Assembly (NCBI RefSeq): GCF_022682495.2 | Contig: NC_071396.1 | Coordinates: forward strand, 18,907,735 to 18,971,734 | Reading direction: 5' to 3' | Source of the DNA: Desmodus rotundus | Taxonomy: Eukaryota > Chordata > Mammalia > Chiroptera > Phyllostomidae | DNA length: 64,000 bases | Part shown: positions 13,414 to 24,900 of the stretch, piece by piece | How the letters are laid out: every line of letters begins with the position of its first letter | Numbering within the stretch: the first letter of the stretch is position 1 | The notes under the pieces: generated by a model | What the model was told of the DNA's origin: nothing | The model's input: only the letters and a program-made list of their open reading frames with translations | Database searches by the model: none | Position numbers and translations under genes: made by a program

Positions 13414-13430
13414 AATAAAGCAGCTTTATT
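13414..13430. terminator. Palindromic double poly(A) signal
   Basis: The sequence AATAAAGCAGCTTTATT is an exact inverted repeat (8-bp arms, 1-bp centre), so it offers an AATAAA hexamer to transcripts from both strands. On the minus strand it lies 2.3 kb after the LGALS8 stop. Use as a poly(A) site is inferred. Confidence 0.35.
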
Positions 13431-15766
13431 TTTAAAAGAACTTACAGGCTCTTGGGCACAGCTCTGCGTCGTCTCCGAATACTGGCACACGCTCAGGCAT
13501 TTCCTCCTTTTAGAGTAACTAACTCTTCACTCGGATTTACAAAAATTCTGGGGGAAACAGGGCTGCCTTGGCGGTGGGAGGAGAGGGGAGACACCAGGTG
13601 GCCAGTGGTTTGAACTGTCAGCCCACACCTGACTGATCCCACAAGCACGAAGGGCCCAGGACGCTAGGTGGCATGAAGGAGCCGCCCCCGGGTTAACTTC
13701 TCTGTTGGTGGTTAACCAAAAATTACTTGTATAAGAAAGCGCAGTACCGATTTTTTCCCAAAGTTTTGAAGTTCGCTAATCTGTACAGTGTGTCATGGTG
13801 AAGCTGAAAGGTGAGGTTTGATTTAAATTAACTGTCTTTATTTTGTGGCTATTTATTATTTTTGCCTTTCTGAAATGTAAGGCATCTAAGAGCTGTCCCA
13901 CAGAATGTTCAATTTGCGTTTCAAAGCCGTTGGTCTAATGTACTAACACCCAGTGCAGAGTTGTGACTCGGAAACAAAGGGCTGCCCTGCAGTTTAGACA
14001 CATGCCTCTTTCTCTTTAAGAAACGTTTCAGTAAGATCCAGTCAGACATGCTAACAGCTTCATTTCAAAAACATTTTAAGATTGTGTATTTATTCTATCA
14101 AAGAATCAGTCTTTTGTTTTACAATCTCCATGTAAAACAAAAATGAAAATGAACTATGTTTAAGACTTAGAGGGAAATCTCAGTCATGCAATCTGATGTT
14201 CTTTTAGGAAAAAAATAATAACCCTGAGGGATTCTAGAGTCTTTCCCTTCTACAACATTCCCAAACACTGCCCCTCCCCAGCCCGTCAGCGGTTTTTTGA
14301 GCTTGGCAAGACCCAGAATAATAATTTAACATGGAAAGGTAGGAAAGAAGGGCTATTAGTTCCTACCTCTGAGTACTTCTAAATGGTAATAGTATTCTTT
14401 TCAGTATAAGGATACAAAAAATAACCAACATCTATTAAGAAAATACTCCTAAAGCCTGGCAGAATCCAGCCTAGCAATCTAATAGGATAAAATAATCTGG
14501 CTGCCTCGGCTTTTTACCTCCCCTCTCCCAAGCCTTTGAAATTTCCTGTAACAAGATCTGACCTGTAAGAATTCTGCAAAGAACTTCTGCCAACTAGCTT
14601 CAAAGAATAACAGAAAAAATTACAGAAATGCAACAATTTAGCTTGCTGATACAAGTTTGATTTTAATCACTTAAAGCAGAACAAGGTTTTGATCTCAGGC
14701 TAATGACTGTGGACTGATCTTTAGAACGGCGGAGAGGCAGTGCTGCTTTGCATGTGGAGAACCGACAGGTGTTTACGGTGCCTCTCTCGACTTTGGTCTT
14801 AGTTGGTGTGTTTCACTTTCTGATAGTGCCTATTTCATAAGCAATCATTAAATCAACTCTTGACTTTGCTTTGTTACCCATAAACATTTGCAAACTGAAT
14901 TCCTCGTTTCTACCTTAAACCCTCCGAAGAGGTATGGGCAGACCTGGGATACCATAAATTCACACATTCAAAGACAATCACTTACTGGTGCAGAAGTCAA
15001 TGGCCTTGTGATTTGCGTCAAGTTAATTTCAACACCATCTGCACCATTTTTTTGTGGGGTTTTTTTGCATTAATCTTTGTGCTGTGTTCAGATTTCACAC
15101 TGTTCATTATATGGTAATGCTTACAGCTAGCAGAGCTAGATGTTTATTGTGCTAAAGGAAACTGCCAGATATCAGTCAGTATCAACTCCTCATCTATGGG
15201 GATAGGAGAGAAGCCTCCGTAAGAATGTGGGTGGTCACCAGGATGGAAGTAGTATCCTCTATAAATTAGTCTTTAGGTGAATTAGTAGCTGAGTAATTCC
15301 AAGTCCCTGGTGAGTGTCTACTAGCCTGCAGAAGAAACGGTGGCACGAAGGCAGAGCACAGAAGATTCCAAGCTCGAGAGTACAGGGAACATGGTTTTGG
15401 GCACCACTGTATGTACGTCCCCAGCTCCCAGTGCAGTGCTGACAAAGTAAGTGCTCAATGCGTGTTAGCTACTGTGTTAGAGTAGGCACTTCACAGGTAC
15501 TTCTTGAATGTGAAGTGGGTTATAAACAAGAGACGGGGTGGGGAAGAGAGCAGTAAGGCCTGAGTAATGGGTAAGTTGCTGTTGCCTGGAATATCCTCCT
15601 TCAGTGCTAGACCAAGCCCCCGCTGCATGACTGAGAACGCCCTGTAGGACTAACATCGTGTGAGTTCATTTTTACAATATATAGACAATGGGATCGTGCG
15701 ATACATTTACAAGGCCAGTGTCACATCAGCGATTCTGTATTTCAGTTTTTGTTGCAGTCACGCGAG
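13414..15766 (-). other. LGALS8: Probable LGALS8 3' UTR region
   Basis: No gene is seen on either strand here. Read on the minus strand, several AATAAA hexamers follow the stop codon, for example near 15,144, 14,088, 13,850, 13,835 and 13,425. Human LGALS8 has a long 3' UTR, so transcription through this stretch is likely, but the end point cannot be fixed from sequence. MIR-like sequence is present at about 15,400-15,475. Confidence 0.45.
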
Positions 15767-15916
15767 CTACCAGCTCCTTACTTCCAGCAGGTGGATATCT
15801 CCGTCAATTTCCAGCGTGTCGATACTGCTAAGCTCTTTAAATCTGTGTCTGTACTCCAGGCAGTGAACGCCATTTACCGCGACCTTGAATTCTTTAACGT
15901 CACAATAAATAATCAT
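15767..15916 (-). CDS. LGALS8: LGALS8 last coding exon (residues 249-297 and stop)
   Basis: This exon has 150 bp of coding sequence after acceptor CCTTTCAG. It starts [20 protein letters not shown] and ends LLEVRSW followed by TAG at 15,767-15,769. The C-terminal EVRSW matches human exactly. The 5.1-kb intron before it contains old L1 DNA and a SINE fragment. The 3' UTR continues to lower coordinates. Confidence 0.96.
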   Translation of the reverse strand: MIIYCDVKEFKVAVNGVHCLEYRHRFKELSSIDTLEIDGDIHLLEVRSW

Positions 15917-18900
15917 CTGAAAGGAAAGGACACGCACATTAGTGCTTCCCCTGGTTTAAAAAATTTTATCGTATACTAAGAATGTAAAATAAGTAAGTAA
16001 AATCAATCATTTGCCTTGCTTTATACATACAGAGAATTCTCACAGCCTGCCGCCGCCGCCTTCCCTTCTGTGACTGCTAAACTCTCATCTCACTGAAGTG
16101 TTCTGGAAATGGCACCTTCTGCCTTGTCCCACCTGGGAAAGGGACTGTCCCAGTGCCTGGTGGGCCTTCCCTTTCACATGCATTCCCTCGCCCGTAGCCG
16201 TCTCTCGCCCCTTGCTCCATGCCAACTTGAAAGTTGCCCCTCTTCACCAATGTTTCAGAACTCTAATGAAGTAGGAAAACTGCTGGTATTTTTTTCTTAA
16301 TTTTATTTATTTTCCCATCACCTCACCCACCTGCCCTCTGGCAATCATCGACTTGCTCTCTATAAGTCCTTTTGGTTTAGTTTAGTCATTTGTTTTGTTT
16401 TATTATATTCCACATGTAAGTGAAATCATACAATACGTGTCTTTTTCTGTCTGAGATGTTTCACTTAGGCCCGATATCCTCTAGGTCCATGCATGCTGTT
16501 GCAAATGGCAAGGTTTCATTCTCTGTTGCTGAGTAACACTCCATTGTATATACCTACTGAAGGACACTAGGTTGCTTCCCTATCTTGGCTATTACTAGTC
16601 ACACTGCAATGAGTGCAGTGGGAATATCACTTTTTGAATTAGTGACTTTGCTGGAAATCTGGATTGCATTTTTAATTTTTAATTTTTTGAGGAATCTACA
16701 TACTGTTGTCCATAATGGCTGTGCCAATTTAAAATGTGACTAACAATGAAGAGGCTTCCCTTTTCTCCACACTTGCTGTTTGTTGATTTATTGATGATAG
16801 CCCTTCTCACAGGTGTGAGGTGATATGTCTTCGTGGTTTTAATGTTTCTCTGATGTTTAGTGAAGTTGAGCATCTTTTCACATGTCTGGTGGCCATCTCT
16901 ATGTCTATTTAGGTACTTTGCTCATTTTTCATTGGGTTATGTCTTTGGTGTTGAGTTGTCTGAGTTCTTCATGTATTTTGGATATTAACCTCTTACCAGA
17001 TATATCATTTGTGAATACCTTCTTCCAATCAATAGGATGTCTTATCATTTTGGTAATAGCTTCCTTTGCTGTTCAAAGCCTTTTTAGTTTGATGTAATTC
17101 CACGTGTGTATTTTCAATTTTGTCTCCCTTGCCTGAGGACATACCTCGGTGACGGGTTCAATGCCCAGTTGGGGCGCATATGGAAGGCAACCAATCAATG
17201 TTTGTTTCTCTCTCTCTCTCTCTCTCCTTTCCTTCTTCTCTAAAATCAATAAACATATCCTTGGGCAAGGATTTTTTTAAAAAGTAACACTGACATCTTC
17301 TGCAGTTGCCTTCTTCATTGGTGGTCACCACCTTGGAACTGGCCATCCTCATTTTTTTAACATTCTTTTTTCTTTCTGCTGTCCTGATTGGTTGATTTCC
17401 ACTAGTCACTGATCCAGTCCTATTAGCTAATGTACCATTGGTTCCTTCAAATGTGTTTTTCATTTTAGTTATTGTATTCTTCCGGTATGCTTGGTTCTTT
17501 ATTATACTTTTTACTCTTGGTTGAAGTTCTCCCTCAGTTCCTCTACACTCCCAAGTTTGGTGAGCATCCTTGTGACCCATTCTTTGAAAACTTTATCAGG
17601 CAAATTACTTATCTCCGTTTCCTCAGAGTGTTTTTTCGGGGGAGGGGAGGTTCTCTTATTCCTTTACTTGAGAGATATTTTTCTGTCTTTCCGTTTTGTT
17701 TGACTTTCTGTGTGTGTTTATATGAGTTAGACAAAATATCTCTCTTCTAGTCTTGAAAAAGCAGCCTCGTATAAATGCAGCTTCTGTGTAGGCTGTGTGT
17801 TTAGTGGTTTTTGCAGGTTGGCAGGAGCTTATCGGGTGCTTACTGGGTCCAGGGCACTGACCTATCGAGTAGCTCCAGGTGGAAGGCTAGGGGCGTGATC
17901 CTCCTTGCTCCCTTCGTCCAGGGCCACACTGCTTTGGGACTATGTGCCTGAGAACACGCTGCAGCAACCTGGCTTGTAGGTCAGAGCACTTGGAAAGGCC
18001 TTTTACCCACCCTGCGGAGGGGCAGGGTGATAGGAACAGTGGCCCGCATTGACCCCTCTGACCCCAGAGAGTTCCTGCAGCTCCTCAGCCCTCTCTGTAT
18101 TGTCTCTCTCGTTTGTTGTACTGAAAGTAGTCTTGTGTAGAAGCGACCTCTGTGTAGGCTTTGTGTGCCAGGTAGTCTTGGAAGTTGGTTGGAGCTGGGC
18201 AGATGTTCAATGGCATTGGATGGACAGGATGGAATGGCTCTCAGCAGGAAGGCGAGGTGTGTCTGCTAACACCCCGTTGTGCTAGCTTATTTCCTTTGGA
18301 GGCAAAAGGCTCCAGGCAATGTAGCTGGGTGCAGAGCTCCTGCAGGAGGGCCCAATCACAGCGTTATTGAAGTGGAGGGGGCACAAACAAGGGTGTTCAC
18401 CAGCTCCTCTGGCCAGGAGAGTTCCCACAGCTCCTAGACAGCTCTTGTAGTTTTCTGGACTTCTCTAATTGGTCTCTTTTTCTTGTTGGGCAGAAGCTGT
18501 TCAATCAGCCCTCAATTGTCTCGCAGGAGTAACTGCTCTTGTATATTTGTGTTTGCTCATGGACGGGGGTAGGTTCGGCATTGTCCTGTGCTGCCGCCAT
18601 CTTGGACCTCCGAAAACTGCTGATACTCGAGCCTCATTAATGGAGGAGGGGATTCTAATTCAAAGGCTGGGAACCAAGAGACTAGGATCCTGACTTTTCT
18701 GCCTCACATTCTAGGATCTTGGACCAATTTGACAAGGAGAAATTTCAGCGGTTTAGGGCAATTGCTGGAAATGCACCGCTGCTTGGTGGCCCTGATTTCC
18801 ACCCCATCTCGGCACATCCTGGCCTCCATCTATTTCTCAAAACCTCTTCAAAGCTCAATAGTCTGAACCTATGGCGTAATTAACTTTCTGGCAGAGGTTC

Positions 18901-21900
18901 AGTTCAGATTCATCACTGGCGTTAGCCCTTTAGAGTTCTCTGCCTAAAACTCAAAACAGTAAAAGCACTAAAGGAACCACTATCCTTTTAAATCACTTTT
19001 ACACCTAGACCTCCCATTTCTGATATCACATCCCAGAGCCAGCCCGGCCCTGCTTCTGCCAGGTGTTTCCTTCCTGCCCTGAAGAGGCCCGTCCGGTGAG
19101 CCTGCACAGCAACCCCTTTGGCCCCTGCCTGCACCAGGGCTATGGAAAACCAGAGAGGAGCAGCACAGCCTTGTCGCCAACCTGCCCTCCCCCACGGGCG
19201 GGCTGAGGCACAGGCTCTTTATCTGCAAAGAAGCAGACTGAGTATGTTTCTTCTGATGGGACTAGCAGAAACAGCTGCTGGGAAACTCCACAAGTACTAG
19301 GGCTGACAGAAATGAAGGCTCTGAGGAGGAAGGGACCTTTGGTAAGGTACAGTTAACAACATTTCAGGAGACCAAAGAACACAGCCTCGTGCTCTCAGAA
19401 GGGAACCCAAGCTGGTCTTGGGTGTAGTGGGAAAGAGCCAGTTGTGTCAGACAAGAGCAGAGCCAGTGCATGGCACACAAGTGCACGAGGAACGGCACAC
19501 GCCCGGGTGAACGTACTGTCACAACACAGGAGAAAAGTATGTAACCTGGAAGAATACATGGAACAACAAAATCCCTCACGACCACCTGATGCCACAGGAC
19601 AGCTCCTGCGGATAGGAAACTGATAAAAAGAGCTCACAGGAGGAATTACAAAACAAAGGTATCTTAGTAAGCAAATCTGAAACCAAAGTAATGGCATAAT
19701 GGAAAGATCTGAGGATTCTGATGAAAATACATTAAAAAGGCAAAAATTTAAAGCAACTGGAAAAAATCTATCACTACAGAAATTGACAAAAGCGATCCGA
19801 CACAAGGACAACTGTGTCTGCAGTAGAACACTAACCGAAGGACAAGATGATTATTTGGAAGAATTTATCACCACTATCCTTTTATATTTTATTACAGTAG
19901 TTCAAAACTTGGGGGCTCAGATAGGTCAAAAACCAAGTTATGTCACTAGTTTCCTATCGCCAACCGCAAGGACCTACTTCCTTCTGGGGCATTCACCCCT
20001 CTCCCCCCCCCCCCCCGCCTCCGCCAAGTCGACAAGTCCTACACCACCCTTCCCTCCTGCAGTGACTTGTTCAAATCATCCCCTACAACTGGAAATCCCA
20101 ACTTGACCTCCAACCTTCCACATCCTTCTCAATTCCAAGCCAATATCCACAGCCTCTGCGATGAGCTCACATCTGTTTTTCCACATACCAGGGTGCTGCA
20201 TTAGATTGGAACTAAGGAATAAATATTCCTGTCAAATTGCCACCTCCTATTCAGCCTTAATGTTTATGCTTTTAAAAATTAGTTTTGATGATTCCTCAAG
20301 AACTCAAATGGTCCAGAGCCTAAGACATTTTAAGATGTAAATGCATGCCCTAATTCAGTGACCCTAAAATGTCATGCAAGGCAGTGACTCATCTCAGTAA
20401 TGGGTGAATCTAGCCAACCACTCAGCATCCACACGCTCAACATTCCAGAAACATTTTGGGAAAGTTCTGCTTTCATAATATTCACATACTTGGGGACTCA
20501 AGACCATCTGTCTGCAAGTTCCAAAGGCCTAAATTATCTTTTCTTGAATGCACACGAATGGGACTGAGTCCTCAGACGAAAGGACTGCCACCTACAGCTA
20601 TGCACCCTCAGCGTGGAAGGCAGCAGTGCAGGCCGTGTTCGGGTTCCTAGGTCCTCGTGCTCGCTGGGCATTAAACATGTTACTCCAGTACTGAAACAAG
20701 GCTCCTGTTACAATTCCTATTAAATAATAGGGGGCTACACAGTAGTTCTGTCTATAACAACAAATGTCAAATAATTCCAGGGCGGATACTGTGGTCCTCT
20801 ATTGGCTCTGCCATTTGCACAACACGATAAAGGGGGCATTCAAAATACAATCTCAAAATAAGCAAACACACACACACACACACACACACCCCTCCACAGG
20901 AGGACTTGATTTGCATGGACCATTTATCATACCCTTGTTCCCAGCATTATTTTACCTAGCCCATTTTCAAAAACTACAATCTCACCTCAAAGTACATCCC
21001 AGTGCTAAATGGAAAACAGGTAATATTTCTCTCTTCCTCTCCCCAGGACTCCTGAAGAAAAGAGTTTCTTACAAAAGCTTTAATGTTCAGGCGTGGGTTC
21101 AAGTGGAGAGCGATATCCTTTGTTTTTCCTGACAGCAGATCAACATTGAAGCTTTCAAGAGAGAGAGAAAAACACGCGAGTAGTTAAGAGCAGTGCGCTT
21201 TCTGAAATTTTAACAATCAGAACTGAACTCCGATTACAACCACAGAAAATGTAAGGACGCACAGAGGAACACAGGAAGACGAAACTTTAAATTCCAAGTT
21301 ACCACTTCATAAAGAGAAGTATGTCATTTGCAAAATAAAAATTTTAAGAAACTAACATCAATGTTGAGGGTACAAGTCTGGTTGGAGGGAAACTGAAAGG
21401 TCTGAGGAATAAACCAAGTGACCCCTCCAGGCTGCAGGAGTGTGAGGTCCTTTCGAGAAGGGATTCTCTTCTAACAGTTACGTGTGTTCTGCCCTTGGAA
21501 GTGACTTCTTTCTAGGAAATACCTCCACTTCCAAGCTCTCAGAAGTCTGAACATCTCTGAAGATGGTTTTTAAAGCAGAAATGTTGTAAGTCACGTGACA
21601 AGAGGGGCCCTAACAAAAGTTATGGGAACTCATAGGGCTGCCCTGAAGTTCTACAAGGCAAGAAGGGATCTCGTGGGCACAAACGCCACCCTTTGTTTGG
21701 GCGCATAAAGCCTGGGTCAGAACATTAGAACTTAGTCCTGGTTCTGCCACCAACTAGTTGTTAGCAGTCTGACTCCCTTCCGCTTCAACATTCTCCCCTT
21801 TCAGACGAGGACTATGACGCTAGCCCTACTGTACCTCACAAGACTGTTGCGGGATGCAGGCGAGAGGAGAAACACCCGGGCGAGAATTCACACTGTTACT

Positions 21901-24900
21901 GTTACCTCGGTGACACCAACCTTTTGGCTTTTGCATTCACTTCTCCTTTAATGACGACAGTCCGTCCAGGGCCCATGGAGGAGTTCAACCTCGCCACGAA
22001 CGGCAGAGTCTGCAAAGAAAGCAAAGTTGGCCCTAGGAAGCCTGCAGAATGGGCTCTTGTGGGAGCACTGTTCAAACACTGGGGAAAGTTTAAAGGTGAG
22101 TCTGAACCCCATGAAGGGACAGCTCGTGTCTGCCTTGGCCCGAGGTGGGTCCCCAGCAGTAAAAACTGTGCCAGGCTCGTAACCAGCAGAGACATGAGTG
22201 GATGGGGAGTGGGACCTCATACCCTCCACGTGAGTGAAACTCACTCTGCAAAGACCCGTGCTGCGGGCTGAAGCACCACTCCTGTCTGCCTGAAGGGAAG
22301 GAGTCAGGAAAATACACGTTCCTGGCTCCTAGACGAAGCCTGGATGACCAACAATTGTCCGGGGACAGCAGGAAAATAAGGGTGGTGCTGTGGCCTTCTA
22401 CTGAGGGTAGAGGTAAAATTTACCAGCAAATGAAAATTGTCATATAGAATTAAGAGAATTTGGGGCTTCGCAAACCTTTGACAAAGAGTTGATAGGTAGT
22501 ATTTTGGCGCAAGTCAAAGTGAGATTGGCAGTCGAATCTCTGCTCTTGGTGTAGACAGTTCTGGGTACGATTTTACCAGGGTCTCCTCTATTACTAGGCT
22601 GCGGGGAAACAGTTCTGCAGTAAGGCATGGAAGGAATGCAGCTGTCTTCTGACATTTAAACTATTCACTTCCTGGGCCAGTTTATAAACTGTTCCACATA
22701 TTATAATGTAGGCAAAAATACTTACAAATTGTGGCACGCCAGCATTTTGTACCTGTTGGAAGAGAGAGACAAAATGAGGGTGTCTGAAAGGGCAGAGCTG
22801 CATGTTATGAGTAGCCAGCTGCATTGACTGGCTGTACCGAGCCAGGTCAGAGCCTGGCAAGGCTGTGCCAGCACTGCCCTGGGGCTGACCCGGGCACCAG
22901 AGCTCCCCGATGGCACGGTGGGGAGTCGCTGCGGGCTACTCAGGCTGTAAGTGCAGTCTGCGCCCCGTCCTCTCCACTGTACACTAATAACTTTTCATAG
23001 GAGCTTCCAACACATTTTACTTGCTCTTTCCAGGGCGCTTCCCCAATGCTGAGATTATAGTCTTCTTATGAGGTACAGATGTGCTGCACTCAGTAAGGCC
23101 TCCCCTGTTCCATTTACAGCAGCAAAACCTCAATGTTTTCGTTGGACTTTTCCCCAGAGGGGAGAAGAGACGCGTGGAGGCTCCCTTACCGATGCACTGA
23201 CAGTGCTCCGCACCTCGCGTCAGCGCTGTTCCACCTCAGGACACCTCTTTCTGCACGGACTGGGGGGCGGAGGTCAGACACACTGCAGCCTAAGTATGGT
23301 AAAACCTATGGTGCCTGGCACCACCGAAGTGGCCTCAGTTTTCAAATGATTACTTCCAGCCTATTACTATTAAAAACAATTTTTCATGCCCAAAACATAA
23401 TTATTAAAAACTCAGCCTGCCTGCCACTGGATTGACATGGCAACTAAATGGACATTTTTAAACTGGTGGTTCATAAAAAGATTAAATATTTACATTTTCT
23501 GAATGTATCTCTGTCAGTTCCAGAGTTGGTGCTGGGCTACTTCTTAAATCCTGAAGAAAAGATAAGATTAATTTTTAACATCCATCAGAATTCCCAATAT
23601 AACCTTCTTCACATATCAAAAAGAATGATAAATGGTACTAAACATAAAAAGATGCTTGACAATTATGATCCAAAATAGCACTTAACATATTTCATTAGAG
23701 AGACTAGGAACTAAAGTCAAGGATAATGTGAGAAAATCGGCACAGCTGTGGAGAGTGCAAACTGTTTTAACCTTTCGGGAGGGCAGGTCAACAGTATCGA
23801 TCATAACTTAAAATGCAGTTACCCCCTGGCTCAGACATTCTACCTCCCGGTACTCCTGTGTCAAGGATGTAACCCCCATCTAGGTAAAAACGGGTTTCTT
23901 TGTTCTGTTTGTGATTCTTTTAAGTATATTTTACTAATTATGCTATTACAATTGTCCCATTTTTTTTCTCCCCTTAATCCCCCTCCACTCTGCACACCCT
24001 AGCCATCAGATTTCCAACTCCCCCCCCACCCCCCGTTAGTACATGTCCATGGGTCATCCATGTAAGTTCTTAGGCTTCTTCATTTCCTATACTACTCTTA
24101 CCCTCCCCCCTGTCTATTTTCTACCTACCATTTATGCTTCTTATTCCTGGTACCTTTTCCTCCATTCTCGCCCCTGCCCCTCCCCCACTGATAAGCTTCC
24201 ATGTGATCTCCATTTCTGTGATTCTGTTCCTGTTCTAGTTGTTTGCTTAGTTTGTTTTTGTCTTTTGTTTGTTTTAGGTTCAGTTGTTGATAGTTGTGAG
24301 TTCATTGTCATTTTAGTGTTCATATTTTCAATCTTTTTTCCCTTAGTAAATCCCTTTAACATTTCATATAATAAGGGTTTGGGATGATGAACTCCTTTAA
24401 CTTGACCTTCTCTGGGAAGCACTTTATCTGCCCTCCCATTCTAAGTGATAGCTTTGCTGGATAGAGCAAAATAATCTTGGATGTAGGTCCTTGCCTTTCA
24501 TGATTTTGAATGCTTCTTTCCAGCCCCTTCTTGCCTGTAAGGTTTCTTTTGAGAAGTCAGCTGATAGTCTAATGGGAACTCCTATGTAGGTAACTATCTC
24601 CTTTTCTTTTACTGCTTTTAAGATTCTCTCCTTCTGCTTAATCTTGGGTAATGTAATTATGATGTGCCTTGGTGTGTGCTTCCCTGAGTCCAGCTTCTTT
24701 GGTTCTCTCCAGGAATTCTATTTCCTTTGCCAGATTGGGGAAGTTCTCCTTCATTACTTTTTCAAATAAGTTTTTGATTTCTTGCTCTTCCTCTTCTGTG
24801 GGGAACCGTTCCAAGCATGGGAAATGTGGCTCAGCCCCCACTTGGAAAACCAGTGGGGAGCGAAGTAGGCGGGCAGGACCCATGTCCATGGATAAGTTCT

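Noticed and set aside
23179..23240. Possible missing LGALS8 linker exon (donor GTAAGG with upstream AG)
   Set aside because: In the required phase it contains a stop codon and shows no similarity to the expected linker residues.
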